This document shows, in pieces, positions 8,707 through 15,726 of a stretch of 64,000 nucleotides of DNA (position 1 is the stretch's first letter; each line of letters begins with the position of its first letter). The stretch lies in contig JBGCET010000002.1 in the NCBI GenBank assembly GCA_045106555.1, positions 62,001-126,000 of the forward strand, read 5' to 3'. The translations under genes and the position numbers were made by a program. This DNA is from JANQOZ01 sp045106555. GTDB taxonomy: Bacteria > Pseudomonadota > Gammaproteobacteria > Xanthomonadales > SZUA-38. Under the pieces are notes generated by a model, which did not search any database, had not been told where the DNA came from, and worked only from the letters and a program-made list of their open reading frames with translations.

Positions 8707-9531
8707 ATGACCATCAATCGACACTTTGTACGGCTGGATGAAGGACTTGTTCACTATCGCGAGGCTGGTCACCGCCACGGCGGCCCGCCGCTGCTGATGA
8801 TGCACGCATCGCCGGCCAGCTCCGCGTTCTTAGAGCCCTTGATGGCGGTGTTGGGGCAAAGTCGCCGGGTGATTGCGCCAGACACCTTGGGCAACGGCGA
8901 CTCGGCGCCGCCGTCCCAAGCCTCGCCAGTGCTGGGAGACTATGCAGATTCCATGGACCGGTTTCTGACCGCACTGAACATTGAGCAGTGTGATGTCTAT
9001 GGCACACACACTGGGTCTCATATCGGGGTGGAGCTGGCGTTACAGTCGCCCCAACGAGTCCGCCATCTGGCCATGCATGGCGTAGCCGTGTTGTCGGCGG
9101 AGGAACAGACCGAGTTCTTAACCCATTACGCGCCGCCCCAGGCGCCAGACGATATTGGCGGGCAGTTCAATTGGGCGTTTCACTACGTGCGCGACCAGAT
9201 GATCTTTTACCCGCACTTTCGCAAAAACCCCGAACACATTCGCTTTGGCGGTCACCTGGAGCCTGAGTTCTTACATACCTTGGCGGTGGGTCTGCTGAAA
9301 AACCTGACGCATTATCACAAGACTTATCACGCGGTGTTTCGTCATCCCTTACTGGAGCGATTGGCGGCCGTGAGTGTTCCGGTGTGTTTGGTGACTCATG
9401 AGCATGATCCGTTGAAGGATGCCACGGCTTTGGTTGAGGCCGAATGCAGAAACGTTGAGATTATCGATTTGCCGTCGGCGATGCCGGTTGACGAGGCCGC
9501 TGCGCTTCAACGGTGGTTTGTCGAAAGCTGA
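8707..9531 (+). CDS. Alpha/beta-hydrolase-fold protein with non-canonical active site
   Basis: 274-residue protein with the alpha/beta-hydrolase pattern: oxyanion-hole segment LLMMHASPASS, strand and turn VIAPDTLGNGDSAPP, and the nucleophile-elbow region DVYGTHTGSHIG. The elbow is G-T-H-T-G, so histidine (101) sits where serine normally is. An acid follows in VTHEHDPL, but no histidine occurs in the C-terminal loop (LPSAMPVDEAAA). So two of three triad residues are missing. Similar elbows with H-T-G occur in some annotated hydrolases, to my memory, so this may be a distinct subgroup rather than a dead enzyme. Function unknown. Divergent from aceE. Confidence 0.75.
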   Translation: MTINRHFVRLDEGLVHYREAGHRHGGPPLLMMHASPASSAFLEPLMAVLGQSRRVIAPDTLGNGDSAPPSQASPVLGDYADSMDRFLTALNIEQCDVYGTHTGSHIGVELALQSPQRVRHLAMHGVAVLSAEEQTEFLTHYAPPQAPDDIGGQFNWAFHYVRDQMIFYPHFRKNPEHIRFGGHLEPEFLHTLAVGLLKNLTHYHKTYHAVFRHPLLERLAAVSVPVCLVTHEHDPLKDATALVEAECRNVEIIDLPSAMPVDEAAALQRWFVES

Positions 9532-9558
9532 TGCTCAAGAGTTAGGGGGGCTCGGGAC

Positions 9559-9643
9559 GGCCGCGAGGCGCATAGGCCCTATGAAGGAATGGCTCCCTGC
9601 GGTCCGCTTTATTTCCTTCATAGGACCTATGCGCCTCGCGGCC
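9559..9643. repeat. Large inverted repeat between convergent genes (REP/MITE-like or terminator)
   Basis: Arms 9559-9589 and 9613-9643 are complementary over 31 bases with a single mismatch (9577/9625), around a 23-base loop. Each arm itself contains a shorter dyad, CATAGGCCCTATG in the left arm and CATAGGACCTATG in the right. The mismatch becomes a G-U pair in minus-strand RNA. There is no U-run, so this is not a textbook Rho-independent terminator, though it separates two convergent genes (stops at 9531 and 9691). It could be a REP-type or small non-autonomous mobile element. Confidence 0.75.
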
Positions 9644-9690
9644 TCGCGGAGTTCGGTCGTCAACGCAGTTGGCCTCATTCTGAGAGGGGG

Positions 9691-10779
9691 TTACAGGACG
9701 AGAACGGGTTTGATGGTTTTGCCCGATTCCAAGTCTTTGAGGGCCTGGTTGATGTCGTTGAAGGGGTACTCTTTGACCATCTTGTCTAGGGGCATTTGGC
9801 CTTGTTGGAACCACTCGTAGAGTTGGGGGATGAACTGCTGGGGGCGTGACGAGCCCTCCAGTACGCCGGTGACGGTGCGGCCCAGGGCCAGGTCGGCGGC
9901 GTTGAAGTGAAAGCCTTCGGCCCAGTTGGGCACCGTGACGATGGCGGTGTGGCCGCCCATGCGGGTGCAGCTGATGGCGTTGTGGAAGGTGTCCAGGGTG
10001 CCGGCGGTTTCCAGCGCGTAGTCTGCGCCGCCTTTTGTCAGTTCGGTAATGGCCTTGCCTGCCTCCGGGTTGCCTTCGAGCACGTGGGTGGCGCCAAGTT
10101 CCAGGGCTAGGTCCAGGCGGTCTTTGTGCAGGTCCACCGCAATGATGGTTTCGCAGCCGCGCAGTTTGGCCGCCATGATGCCGCTTAAGCCGACCGCGCC
10201 TACGCCGAAGCAGACGAAGCTTGAGCCTTGTCCCACATCCAGCGTGTTGGTGACCGCGCCGGCGCCGGTTTGTACGCCGCAGCCCAGAGGGGCCAGCATG
10301 GCTGGGGAAGCTTCCGGGTCGCTGATGGCAATGGCGTTGCGCTCGGTCACCAGGGCGTGGCTGGCGAAGCTGGATTGAGAAAAGAACGAGCCATGCACGC
10401 CTTCTCCGTCTTCCGTTTTCAGAGTGAGTTCGCCGGACGGAGATTTGCCGCCGAAATTCAGCGCCATCATGTGTTCGCAGTGAGACGGTAAGTCTCTATG
10501 GCAATTGCCACAGCTGCCGCAGGAACCGAAGGTCAACACCACCAGATCACCCTTGGACAGGGACTTAACGCCGGGGCCGCACTCGATGACTCGGCCGCAG
10601 CCTTCATGGCCCAGTACGGACGGGGTTGGGTGGAATGCCTGCATACCAAGGTCCGTATGACAGATTCCCGTGGCCAGAATCTCGACGATCAGTTCACCGT
10701 CGCCGGGCGAGGCAAGTTCCAGGTTTCGGAGCGCAAAAGGTTCGTTGCGTTGTTCAAAAACCGCCGCAGTAATTCTCAT
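9691..10779 (-). CDS. Zinc-dependent alcohol dehydrogenase (aryl-alcohol dehydrogenase-like)
   Basis: 362-residue medium-chain dehydrogenase oxidising an alcohol with NAD(P)+. Catalytic zinc ligands are in GICHTD and GHEG; the structural zinc cluster is C-x2-C-x2-C-x7-C (CGSCGNCHRDLPSHC). The Rossmann motif is GVGAVGLSG, followed by AVDLHKDRL, where the Asp favours NAD+. The overall pattern (LAPLGCGVQTGAGAV, FGVGAVGL) is that of benzyl- and aryl-alcohol dehydrogenases. Last gene of a four-gene operon; its start overlaps the stop of the flavin monooxygenase gene by four bases. Likely oxidises a product or intermediate of the oxidase and monooxygenase upstream, which is inference. Confidence 0.88.
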   Translation of the reverse strand: MRITAAVFEQRNEPFALRNLELASPGDGELIVEILATGICHTDLGMQAFHPTPSVLGHEGCGRVIECGPGVKSLSKGDLVVLTFGSCGSCGNCHRDLPSHCEHMMALNFGGKSPSGELTLKTEDGEGVHGSFFSQSSFASHALVTERNAIAISDPEASPAMLAPLGCGVQTGAGAVTNTLDVGQGSSFVCFGVGAVGLSGIMAAKLRGCETIIAVDLHKDRLDLALELGATHVLEGNPEAGKAITELTKGGADYALETAGTLDTFHNAISCTRMGGHTAIVTVPNWAEGFHFNAADLALGRTVTGVLEGSSRPQQFIPQLYEWFQQGQMPLDKMVKEYPFNDINQALKDLESGKTIKPVLVL

Positions 10780-11948
10780 AGGGCGACGGTGCCTGGATCG
10801 TATTGGGTCATGCCCAGCGTATCTTCGGTTTTCACCGGCTCGGCTTTGAACAGGGTTTTGTGTGCGGTCAGCAGGCGCTCGCCGCCGGCCATGGACTCTC
10901 GATGAATCTGGGTGACGCGGTCGTAGCGCGCATTCTCATAGCGTTTAAGCGACTCGCCAACGGGTGAGATTTCGGTAAGGGTGCGTGCCAACACCACCGC
11001 GTCTTCGATGGCCGATGCCGCGCCTAGACCGAACCAGGGCAACATGGGGTGGGCTGCATCGCCCAATGCCGCTACTCGGCCCTGCACCCAATGTGGCAGG
11101 GGCTCGCGTTCAAACAACCCCCAGCGATAACACTCGTCGCTAACGAAGGCATCCAGCAAGGTCTGCACATCGCTGTGAAAATCTTCGAAGTGCTCGCGTA
11201 ACTCCGTCAAACTGCCTTTTTCCATCCAGCCTTCGGCTTGCCACTCGGGTTCGCGGGTGAACGCCACGCAGTTTTGGATTTCGCCGTTGCGCACCGGGTA
11301 GCGAACAAAGATCCGGTCTGGTCCCACAAAGACATTGGAATGGGGCAGCAGCGTTGCACCGCCAAGGGCCTCGGTAGGAATCAGGCCACGCCAGGCAACG
11401 ATGCCGGAATACTTGGCGCCAAGCTCGCCAAAAATGGCTTCTCGGGTGACGGAGCGTAAGCCGTCTGCGGCAACCACCAGCGGGGTTTCAACGCTGTTGC
11501 CGTCAGCAAAGCTCAACGTCACGCCGTCGGCGTGTTCTTCAATGCCTTCGAGGCGATGGTTTAGCTTGATACATCCCGGCGCTACCTTGGCCAACGCATC
11601 CAGAAGAACCGTTTGCAGGTCGGCTCTATGCATCTGCAGGTAGCTGGCGCCGTATTGGCTGGCGGTATTGTGCCGGTCGATGGTTACCAGAGCCTCGCCG
11701 CTGGCGTAATGCCGTGTGTACTGCTCCATCGGTTCGTCGGCAAGCTCAGTAATCGCCGGTTCAACGCCCAGAAAGCGCAGTCCCTTCATGGCATTGGGGG
11801 CCAGAGAAATGCCGGCGCCCACCTCACTGTGCACTGCGGCCTGCTCATACACGGTGGGTTTTACGCCGTGCTTGGCCAGGCCCAGAGCCAGGCTGAGTCC
11901 ACCAATGCCGCCGCCAATGATGGCCACTTCTTGGGTGTGTTGAGTCAT
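10776..11948 (-). CDS. FAD-dependent monooxygenase (salicylate-hydroxylase-like, class A)
   Basis: 390-residue single-component flavoprotein hydroxylase. The FAD motif GGGIGGLSLALGLAKHG is at the N-terminus, the DG motif VVAADGLRSVTRE is in the middle, and the GD motif VAALGDAAHPMLPWFGLGAASAIEDA is near residue 285. This arrangement is that of 3-hydroxybenzoate and salicylate hydroxylases, which hydroxylate an aromatic ring using NAD(P)H and O2. The substrate cannot be predicted. Starts inside the end of the flavin-linked oxidase gene (ATGA) and ends overlapping the alcohol dehydrogenase start, so the three products are probably made together. Confidence 0.88.
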   Translation of the reverse strand: MTQHTQEVAIIGGGIGGLSLALGLAKHGVKPTVYEQAAVHSEVGAGISLAPNAMKGLRFLGVEPAITELADEPMEQYTRHYASGEALVTIDRHNTASQYGASYLQMHRADLQTVLLDALAKVAPGCIKLNHRLEGIEEHADGVTLSFADGNSVETPLVVAADGLRSVTREAIFGELGAKYSGIVAWRGLIPTEALGGATLLPHSNVFVGPDRIFVRYPVRNGEIQNCVAFTREPEWQAEGWMEKGSLTELREHFEDFHSDVQTLLDAFVSDECYRWGLFEREPLPHWVQGRVAALGDAAHPMLPWFGLGAASAIEDAVVLARTLTEISPVGESLKRYENARYDRVTQIHRESMAGGERLLTAHKTLFKAEPVKTEDTLGMTQYDPGTVAL

Positions 11949-13549
11949 AGTCCCAGCGCCTTCGGATTAATGGTGCCCTTTGGGTCAACGCTGCTGCGTA
12001 GATCTTTCAGTAGCTTTAGGGCCGCGCCATTGCGGCCCCGGACGAAGGGATAGGCCCGGCCAATTTGAAAGTGGATGCAGCCGTGCTCGTGAAACAGCTC
12101 GATGGTTGCCAGGCGAATTTCCTCTACCAGCGCGCGACCTTCAGGGTTGGGTTCGGCCTTGGGAGTGGACGACAGAATTTGATCGTCAGTTACGGAGCGG
12201 TGCAGCTCGGCCAGCTCGTCTGGCCAGTAGATGACGCACTCGTAAAGAAATCCTGCCGGCCCGGACACCGTATATACGATGTATACCTCCACACCGTGGG
12301 ACTCACAACGCTCGGCGATGGATTTGAGGTATGAGTTGTAGGCCTCGTGTAGCGCCACCGCTCCGGAATAAGGGACAACGCCATGCAGGGGCAACAGTCT
12401 GAAATTTTGAGGGCCCACCACCATGGGGTCAGGGAAGGGCACTGCTCGGGTGAATTCTGCCACCGTGTTGGCCGTTTCCACGCCCAGATCCCCAATTTCT
12501 TGGCGGATGCGTCGCGCCATCAGTTTCAGTTCCGCGTTATCTGCGCCTTCGGTCAGAAAGTTGGCCAAGAATTGAGACTCGTTCATAAAGCGCCGTCCGT
12601 TGATGGCGACGTTCATGATGCTTTTAATGCCCTTGAGCGGGTTTTCGGCGGCACGAAACAGGGTTGCCAGCTGACCGAGGTCGGACTTTAGATCGGGTGG
12701 CCCGGCAACCCGTTTCACCAGCGCGGTTTCGGCGCCAAAAATTTCGGTGGCCAGCTTGAATCGTGACACTCGGCGGATGGCCTCAACGACGTTCTCAAAC
12801 GAGGTGAAGGAGAACGATAGTCCCTGGCCTTCAGCCGGCAGTGGCTCCAGCCTGAGGGTGACTGCGGTTTTGATGCCAAAAGCCCCCGCATCGTTGCACA
12901 GCAGGCCGGTAAGGTCTGGGCCGTATTCGCGGAAGAACGCTGAATGCCCCGGTTGCCCGGCTGAGCCGGTTACCAATAGGTCGCCATTGGCCGTGACGGC
13001 TTCTATGCCCAACGCGGCAGTGCTGGCCGGGCCATTGCGACCGGAGCCGAAGGTGAGCGAGCCTTGCGTCATGGCGCCGGCCACGGTGGAGAGTTTGCCC
13101 GACATGGGCCCCCAAAAAATGCTCCGCACCCCGTGAGGTGCGAGGGCCTGGTTGAGCGCGTCCCAGGTGCATCCAGCTTCAACGGTGGCGTAGAGATCGT
13201 TGGCGTTGATCTCCCGAATTTTGTCCATCGCGGTCATCTCGATAATCAGCGCATCGGGCCGCTCGGGCTGGAATGCATCGGAGTACGACATGCCGGCGCC
13301 GCGAATGTACACCGACAGCTGGTGCTTGCTGGCGGTCTTCATCAACGCACACAGTTGTTTGGTGCTGGTGGGTTTGGCCACGGCCAGCGCAAGTTCGCCG
13401 GCTCGGTAAACGTCCTGAGATGCCAGGCGCCGACCTGCCTCAGATTGATCCAGGGCAGCGGGAGAATCCAGACACGCAATCAGATCCTGCGCGATGGTTG
13501 TATCAGCCGTTGGGGCTGCTCCGCCGGCAACGCCGGCGTTATTGTTCAT
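11945..13549 (-). CDS. FAD-linked oxidase (vanillyl-alcohol-oxidase/PCMH superfamily)
   Basis: 534-residue flavoprotein with an N-terminal PCMH-type FAD-binding domain (IRGAGMSYSD for the pyrophosphate, VEAGCTWDALNQAL, then STVAGAMTQGSLTFGSGRNG and FGIKTAVTLRLEP) and a C-terminal FAD-linked oxidase cap ending DPKGTINPKALGL. The superfamily includes 4-cresol dehydrogenase, vanillyl-alcohol oxidase, eugenol hydroxylase and glycolate/D-lactate dehydrogenases. Residues that would carry covalent flavin were not identified. It lies eight bases after the methyltransferase gene and overlaps the monooxygenase gene. An oxidation at a benzylic or alpha-hydroxy position fits the operon, but the substrate is unknown. 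Confidence 0.82.
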   Translation of the reverse strand: MNNNAGVAGGAAPTADTTIAQDLIACLDSPAALDQSEAGRRLASQDVYRAGELALAVAKPTSTKQLCALMKTASKHQLSVYIRGAGMSYSDAFQPERPDALIIEMTAMDKIREINANDLYATVEAGCTWDALNQALAPHGVRSIFWGPMSGKLSTVAGAMTQGSLTFGSGRNGPASTAALGIEAVTANGDLLVTGSAGQPGHSAFFREYGPDLTGLLCNDAGAFGIKTAVTLRLEPLPAEGQGLSFSFTSFENVVEAIRRVSRFKLATEIFGAETALVKRVAGPPDLKSDLGQLATLFRAAENPLKGIKSIMNVAINGRRFMNESQFLANFLTEGADNAELKLMARRIRQEIGDLGVETANTVAEFTRAVPFPDPMVVGPQNFRLLPLHGVVPYSGAVALHEAYNSYLKSIAERCESHGVEVYIVYTVSGPAGFLYECVIYWPDELAELHRSVTDDQILSSTPKAEPNPEGRALVEEIRLATIELFHEHGCIHFQIGRAYPFVRGRNGAALKLLKDLRSSVDPKGTINPKALGL

Positions 13550-13556
13550 GGTGCCC

Positions 13557-14621
13557 TTACGCCGGCTTAACGGCGGTGGTCATGGCTAGGAAGGTGGGTG
13601 TGGAGCCTTGCTCCAGGTCCTCAAATCCCGCTTGGGTCAAGATGCCCGGAAAGTCGCTGGCCACGAAGGCAGGCGAGTAGGGCTCACAGTTGTACTGGGC
13701 GTCAAACGCCAGCCACATGCGATTGGGCGCCGGCAGGGCGTTGCCGTTGGGCGCATCAATCACGGTGAATGTGCCGCCAGGCCGGAGCAGGCGGTGAACC
13801 TCATTGACGATTTCCTGAAAACTGAACTCAGGCACTTCGTGGAACAGGATATAGGCAAATACGGCATCGAAGCTGCCGTCTTCAAACGGCGCGTTCTCCG
13901 CCAACCCGTGCTGGAAATGAACGTCGCTTCCAAGGTCTGTAGCGCGCAGATGGGCATAGCGCAGCAATGGCAGACCGATGTCCAAACCCCACACTTCGGT
14001 GTCGGGGTTTTTCTCTTTGAGGGCGGTGGTGCACTGGCCGATGGAACAGCCCAGGTCGAGTACCTTGTTCAAGGGGCCGGTTGGCGGCGGGCGCAGCAGG
14101 TCGGCGTACAGGTCGTGCAGCTCGTCGTCGTTGTTGTCGCCCTGATAAAAAACGTTGGTGCCGTGGTGGAAGACAAAACCCGCCAAGTCGTCGCGGCAGT
14201 ATCCGCCGGGCTGCAGGTGAATGTCCTGACAGGCGGAGTCGGGCACCGTCAAATTCTCGTCCCGGTGCAGCTTGCCTGGATTGTTTGTCTCAGCCGCATC
14301 CATCTGGGCGATCCAGTGCTCGCGATTTTTGTTGTAGCTTTCGAAGGATTTGTCCCAGGTCATTCGCTGCTGTGAACGCATGAACCGTTTCCAGCTGTTA
14401 ACGGCCGGCAGCCCGTCAACGATGGGCTTAAGGTCGGCGTAGTCGCTGGTGCTGGCAACGATCGGAACGTTAGCCGCTTCGGCACCCGCCACTACTTGTC
14501 CAGCCACTCCGGGAAACCACTCCTTAATAGCGAAGTTACGCACGTGGGTCAGGTAGTTTGCATAGCTGTCGTCTTCCAGTCTGGGCTGACGGGGCGATTT
14601 GCCAACGCTGTTACGTTCCAT
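13557..14621 (-). CDS. Class I SAM-dependent methyltransferase with novel N-terminal region
   Basis: 354 residues. The second half is a typical class I methyltransferase: motif I is VLDLGCSIGQCTTAL, then WGLDIGLPLLRYA, AENAPFEDGSFDAVFAYILFHEV and LLRPGGTFTVID. The first 170 or so residues, with DDLAGFVFHHGTNVF, are not a domain I know. The ATG at 14621 has an AGGA site; the frame extends upstream to 14783 without plausible protein. First gene of the operon transcribed towards the alcohol dehydrogenase, and divergent from the LysR gene. O- or C-methylation of a ring-hydroxylated intermediate would fit, by inference. Confidence 0.82.
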   Translation of the reverse strand: MERNSVGKSPRQPRLEDDSYANYLTHVRNFAIKEWFPGVAGQVVAGAEAANVPIVASTSDYADLKPIVDGLPAVNSWKRFMRSQQRMTWDKSFESYNKNREHWIAQMDAAETNNPGKLHRDENLTVPDSACQDIHLQPGGYCRDDLAGFVFHHGTNVFYQGDNNDDELHDLYADLLRPPPTGPLNKVLDLGCSIGQCTTALKEKNPDTEVWGLDIGLPLLRYAHLRATDLGSDVHFQHGLAENAPFEDGSFDAVFAYILFHEVPEFSFQEIVNEVHRLLRPGGTFTVIDAPNGNALPAPNRMWLAFDAQYNCEPYSPAFVASDFPGILTQAGFEDLEQGSTPTFLAMTTAVKPA

Positions 14622-14676
14622 GGTAGGCTTTCCTGTGCTTGGGCCGAGGACGCAAATCGTACTAGAAGCGCCTGGC

Positions 14677-14689
14677 TTCAACCAATTGA
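14677..14689. promoter_or_regulatory. Candidate LysR box (T-N11-A) between divergent regulator and operon
   Basis: The 161-base gap between the methyltransferase operon and the LysR gene contains TTCAACCAATTGA, a T-N11-A sequence with an inner dyad TCAA-N4-TTGA. LysR-type proteins usually bind such sites between their own gene and the genes they control. A second dyad (GTATG-N4-CATAC, 14696-14709) lies close by. No promoter boxes were assigned. Confidence 0.45.
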
Positions 14690-14782
14690 TGGGGCGTATG
14701 CGGCCATACCCGGGGTGGATGGTGGACAGCCGCCGCTGAGCCACTTGAGCGACTGCCGCCCACCCGTAAAGGACACCGCACA

Positions 14783-15703
14783 TTGGATATTCGTCAGCTA
14801 AAGCACTTTGTTGCCGTCTTCGAGCAACGCAATCTTTCTAAAGCTGCTGAGGCCATTCCCCTAAGTCAGCCTGCGTTGACCCGAAGCATGAAGACGCTGG
14901 AAGACCAACTAGGCGTTGAATTGTTCGAACGCCATGCCCGAGGTGCAACGCCCACCGCGGCCGGTGAGCGTCTTTACCACCATGCCAAGTCTATTCTCGC
15001 TGAGTGTGCGAGGGCTCGCCGCGATGCTCTGCAGCCAGTAGGCGAGCTCGCCGGCTCCGTGGCTATCGGCGTCGGCGCCCTTTTTGCCACGCGTATTATC
15101 GACGACATGATTGGTCGCTTCTGTACCAATCACCCCAAGGTGCGGGTGCATCTGCAGCAGGGCTATTTTGAAGACCTGGTGAACGCGTTAGATCTAGGCC
15201 AAATTGAGGTGGCGTTCAGCAATTTCCCCTTATTGGCATTGCCCGATTCGATGGAGTTTGAGCCGCTGGTCCAGGTGAATACCAGCGTATTTGCTGCCGC
15301 CAGTCATCCGCTGGCAAAAACCGCCAGCCCAGCGCTGGAAGGTCTGCGGGACGCTCGCTGGGCCTCGGTCGACCAACCCCATGCGCTGGAGGTGCTTGAC
15401 TCGCTCTTCATCTCCGCCGGAATTGCCGCGCCAAGGCCGGCGCTGCAGGCCAACTCGCTGACGCTAATAAAATCGTTAGTGAGCGCAGGCGGTTTTGTGG
15501 GGCTGATTCCCGATCACTTGTTCAAACAGGAAATAGACGAAGGCGCGGTGGTGCGATTGGACGTGCCGGGCACACCGCTGGTGCGCAGCGCTGGACTCAT
15601 TACCCGCAAAGAAGCATTCCATCGACCGGTGGCTGCCGCGTTGGCAGAGGAAATTCGAACCACTATTTCGCTGGAAGTTGAAGAGGTTCGCGCCGTCCAA
15701 TAA
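14783..15703 (+). CDS. LysR-family transcriptional regulator
   Basis: 306-residue regulator with an N-terminal winged helix-turn-helix (MDIRQLKHFVAVFEQRNLSK, then IPLSQPALTRSMKTLEDQLG) and a periplasmic-binding-protein-like effector domain from about residue 90. The start is a TTG at 14783, supported by AAAGGA eight bases upstream and by the near-universal LysR N-terminus. Divergent from the methyltransferase-oxidase-monooxygenase-dehydrogenase operon, so it most likely controls that operon in response to the substrate or an intermediate (inference from arrangement). The effector is unknown. Confidence 0.9.
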   Translation: MDIRQLKHFVAVFEQRNLSKAAEAIPLSQPALTRSMKTLEDQLGVELFERHARGATPTAAGERLYHHAKSILAECARARRDALQPVGELAGSVAIGVGALFATRIIDDMIGRFCTNHPKVRVHLQQGYFEDLVNALDLGQIEVAFSNFPLLALPDSMEFEPLVQVNTSVFAAASHPLAKTASPALEGLRDARWASVDQPHALEVLDSLFISAGIAAPRPALQANSLTLIKSLVSAGGFVGLIPDHLFKQEIDEGAVVRLDVPGTPLVRSAGLITRKEAFHRPVAAALAEEIRTTISLEVEEVRAVQ

Positions 15704-15726
15704 TGCGGCGCCCAATGGTTGCTCCT

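Noticed and set aside
13608..14375. Long plus-strand open frame (255 codons) opposite the methyltransferase gene
   Set aside because: It is a shadow of the methyltransferase reading frame: low-complexity composition, no family motifs and no ribosome site.
14696..14709. GTATG-N4-CATAC dyad in the LysR-operon gap
   Set aside because: Symmetric but spacing gives T-N10-A rather than T-N11-A; mentioned only as a possible second half-site.
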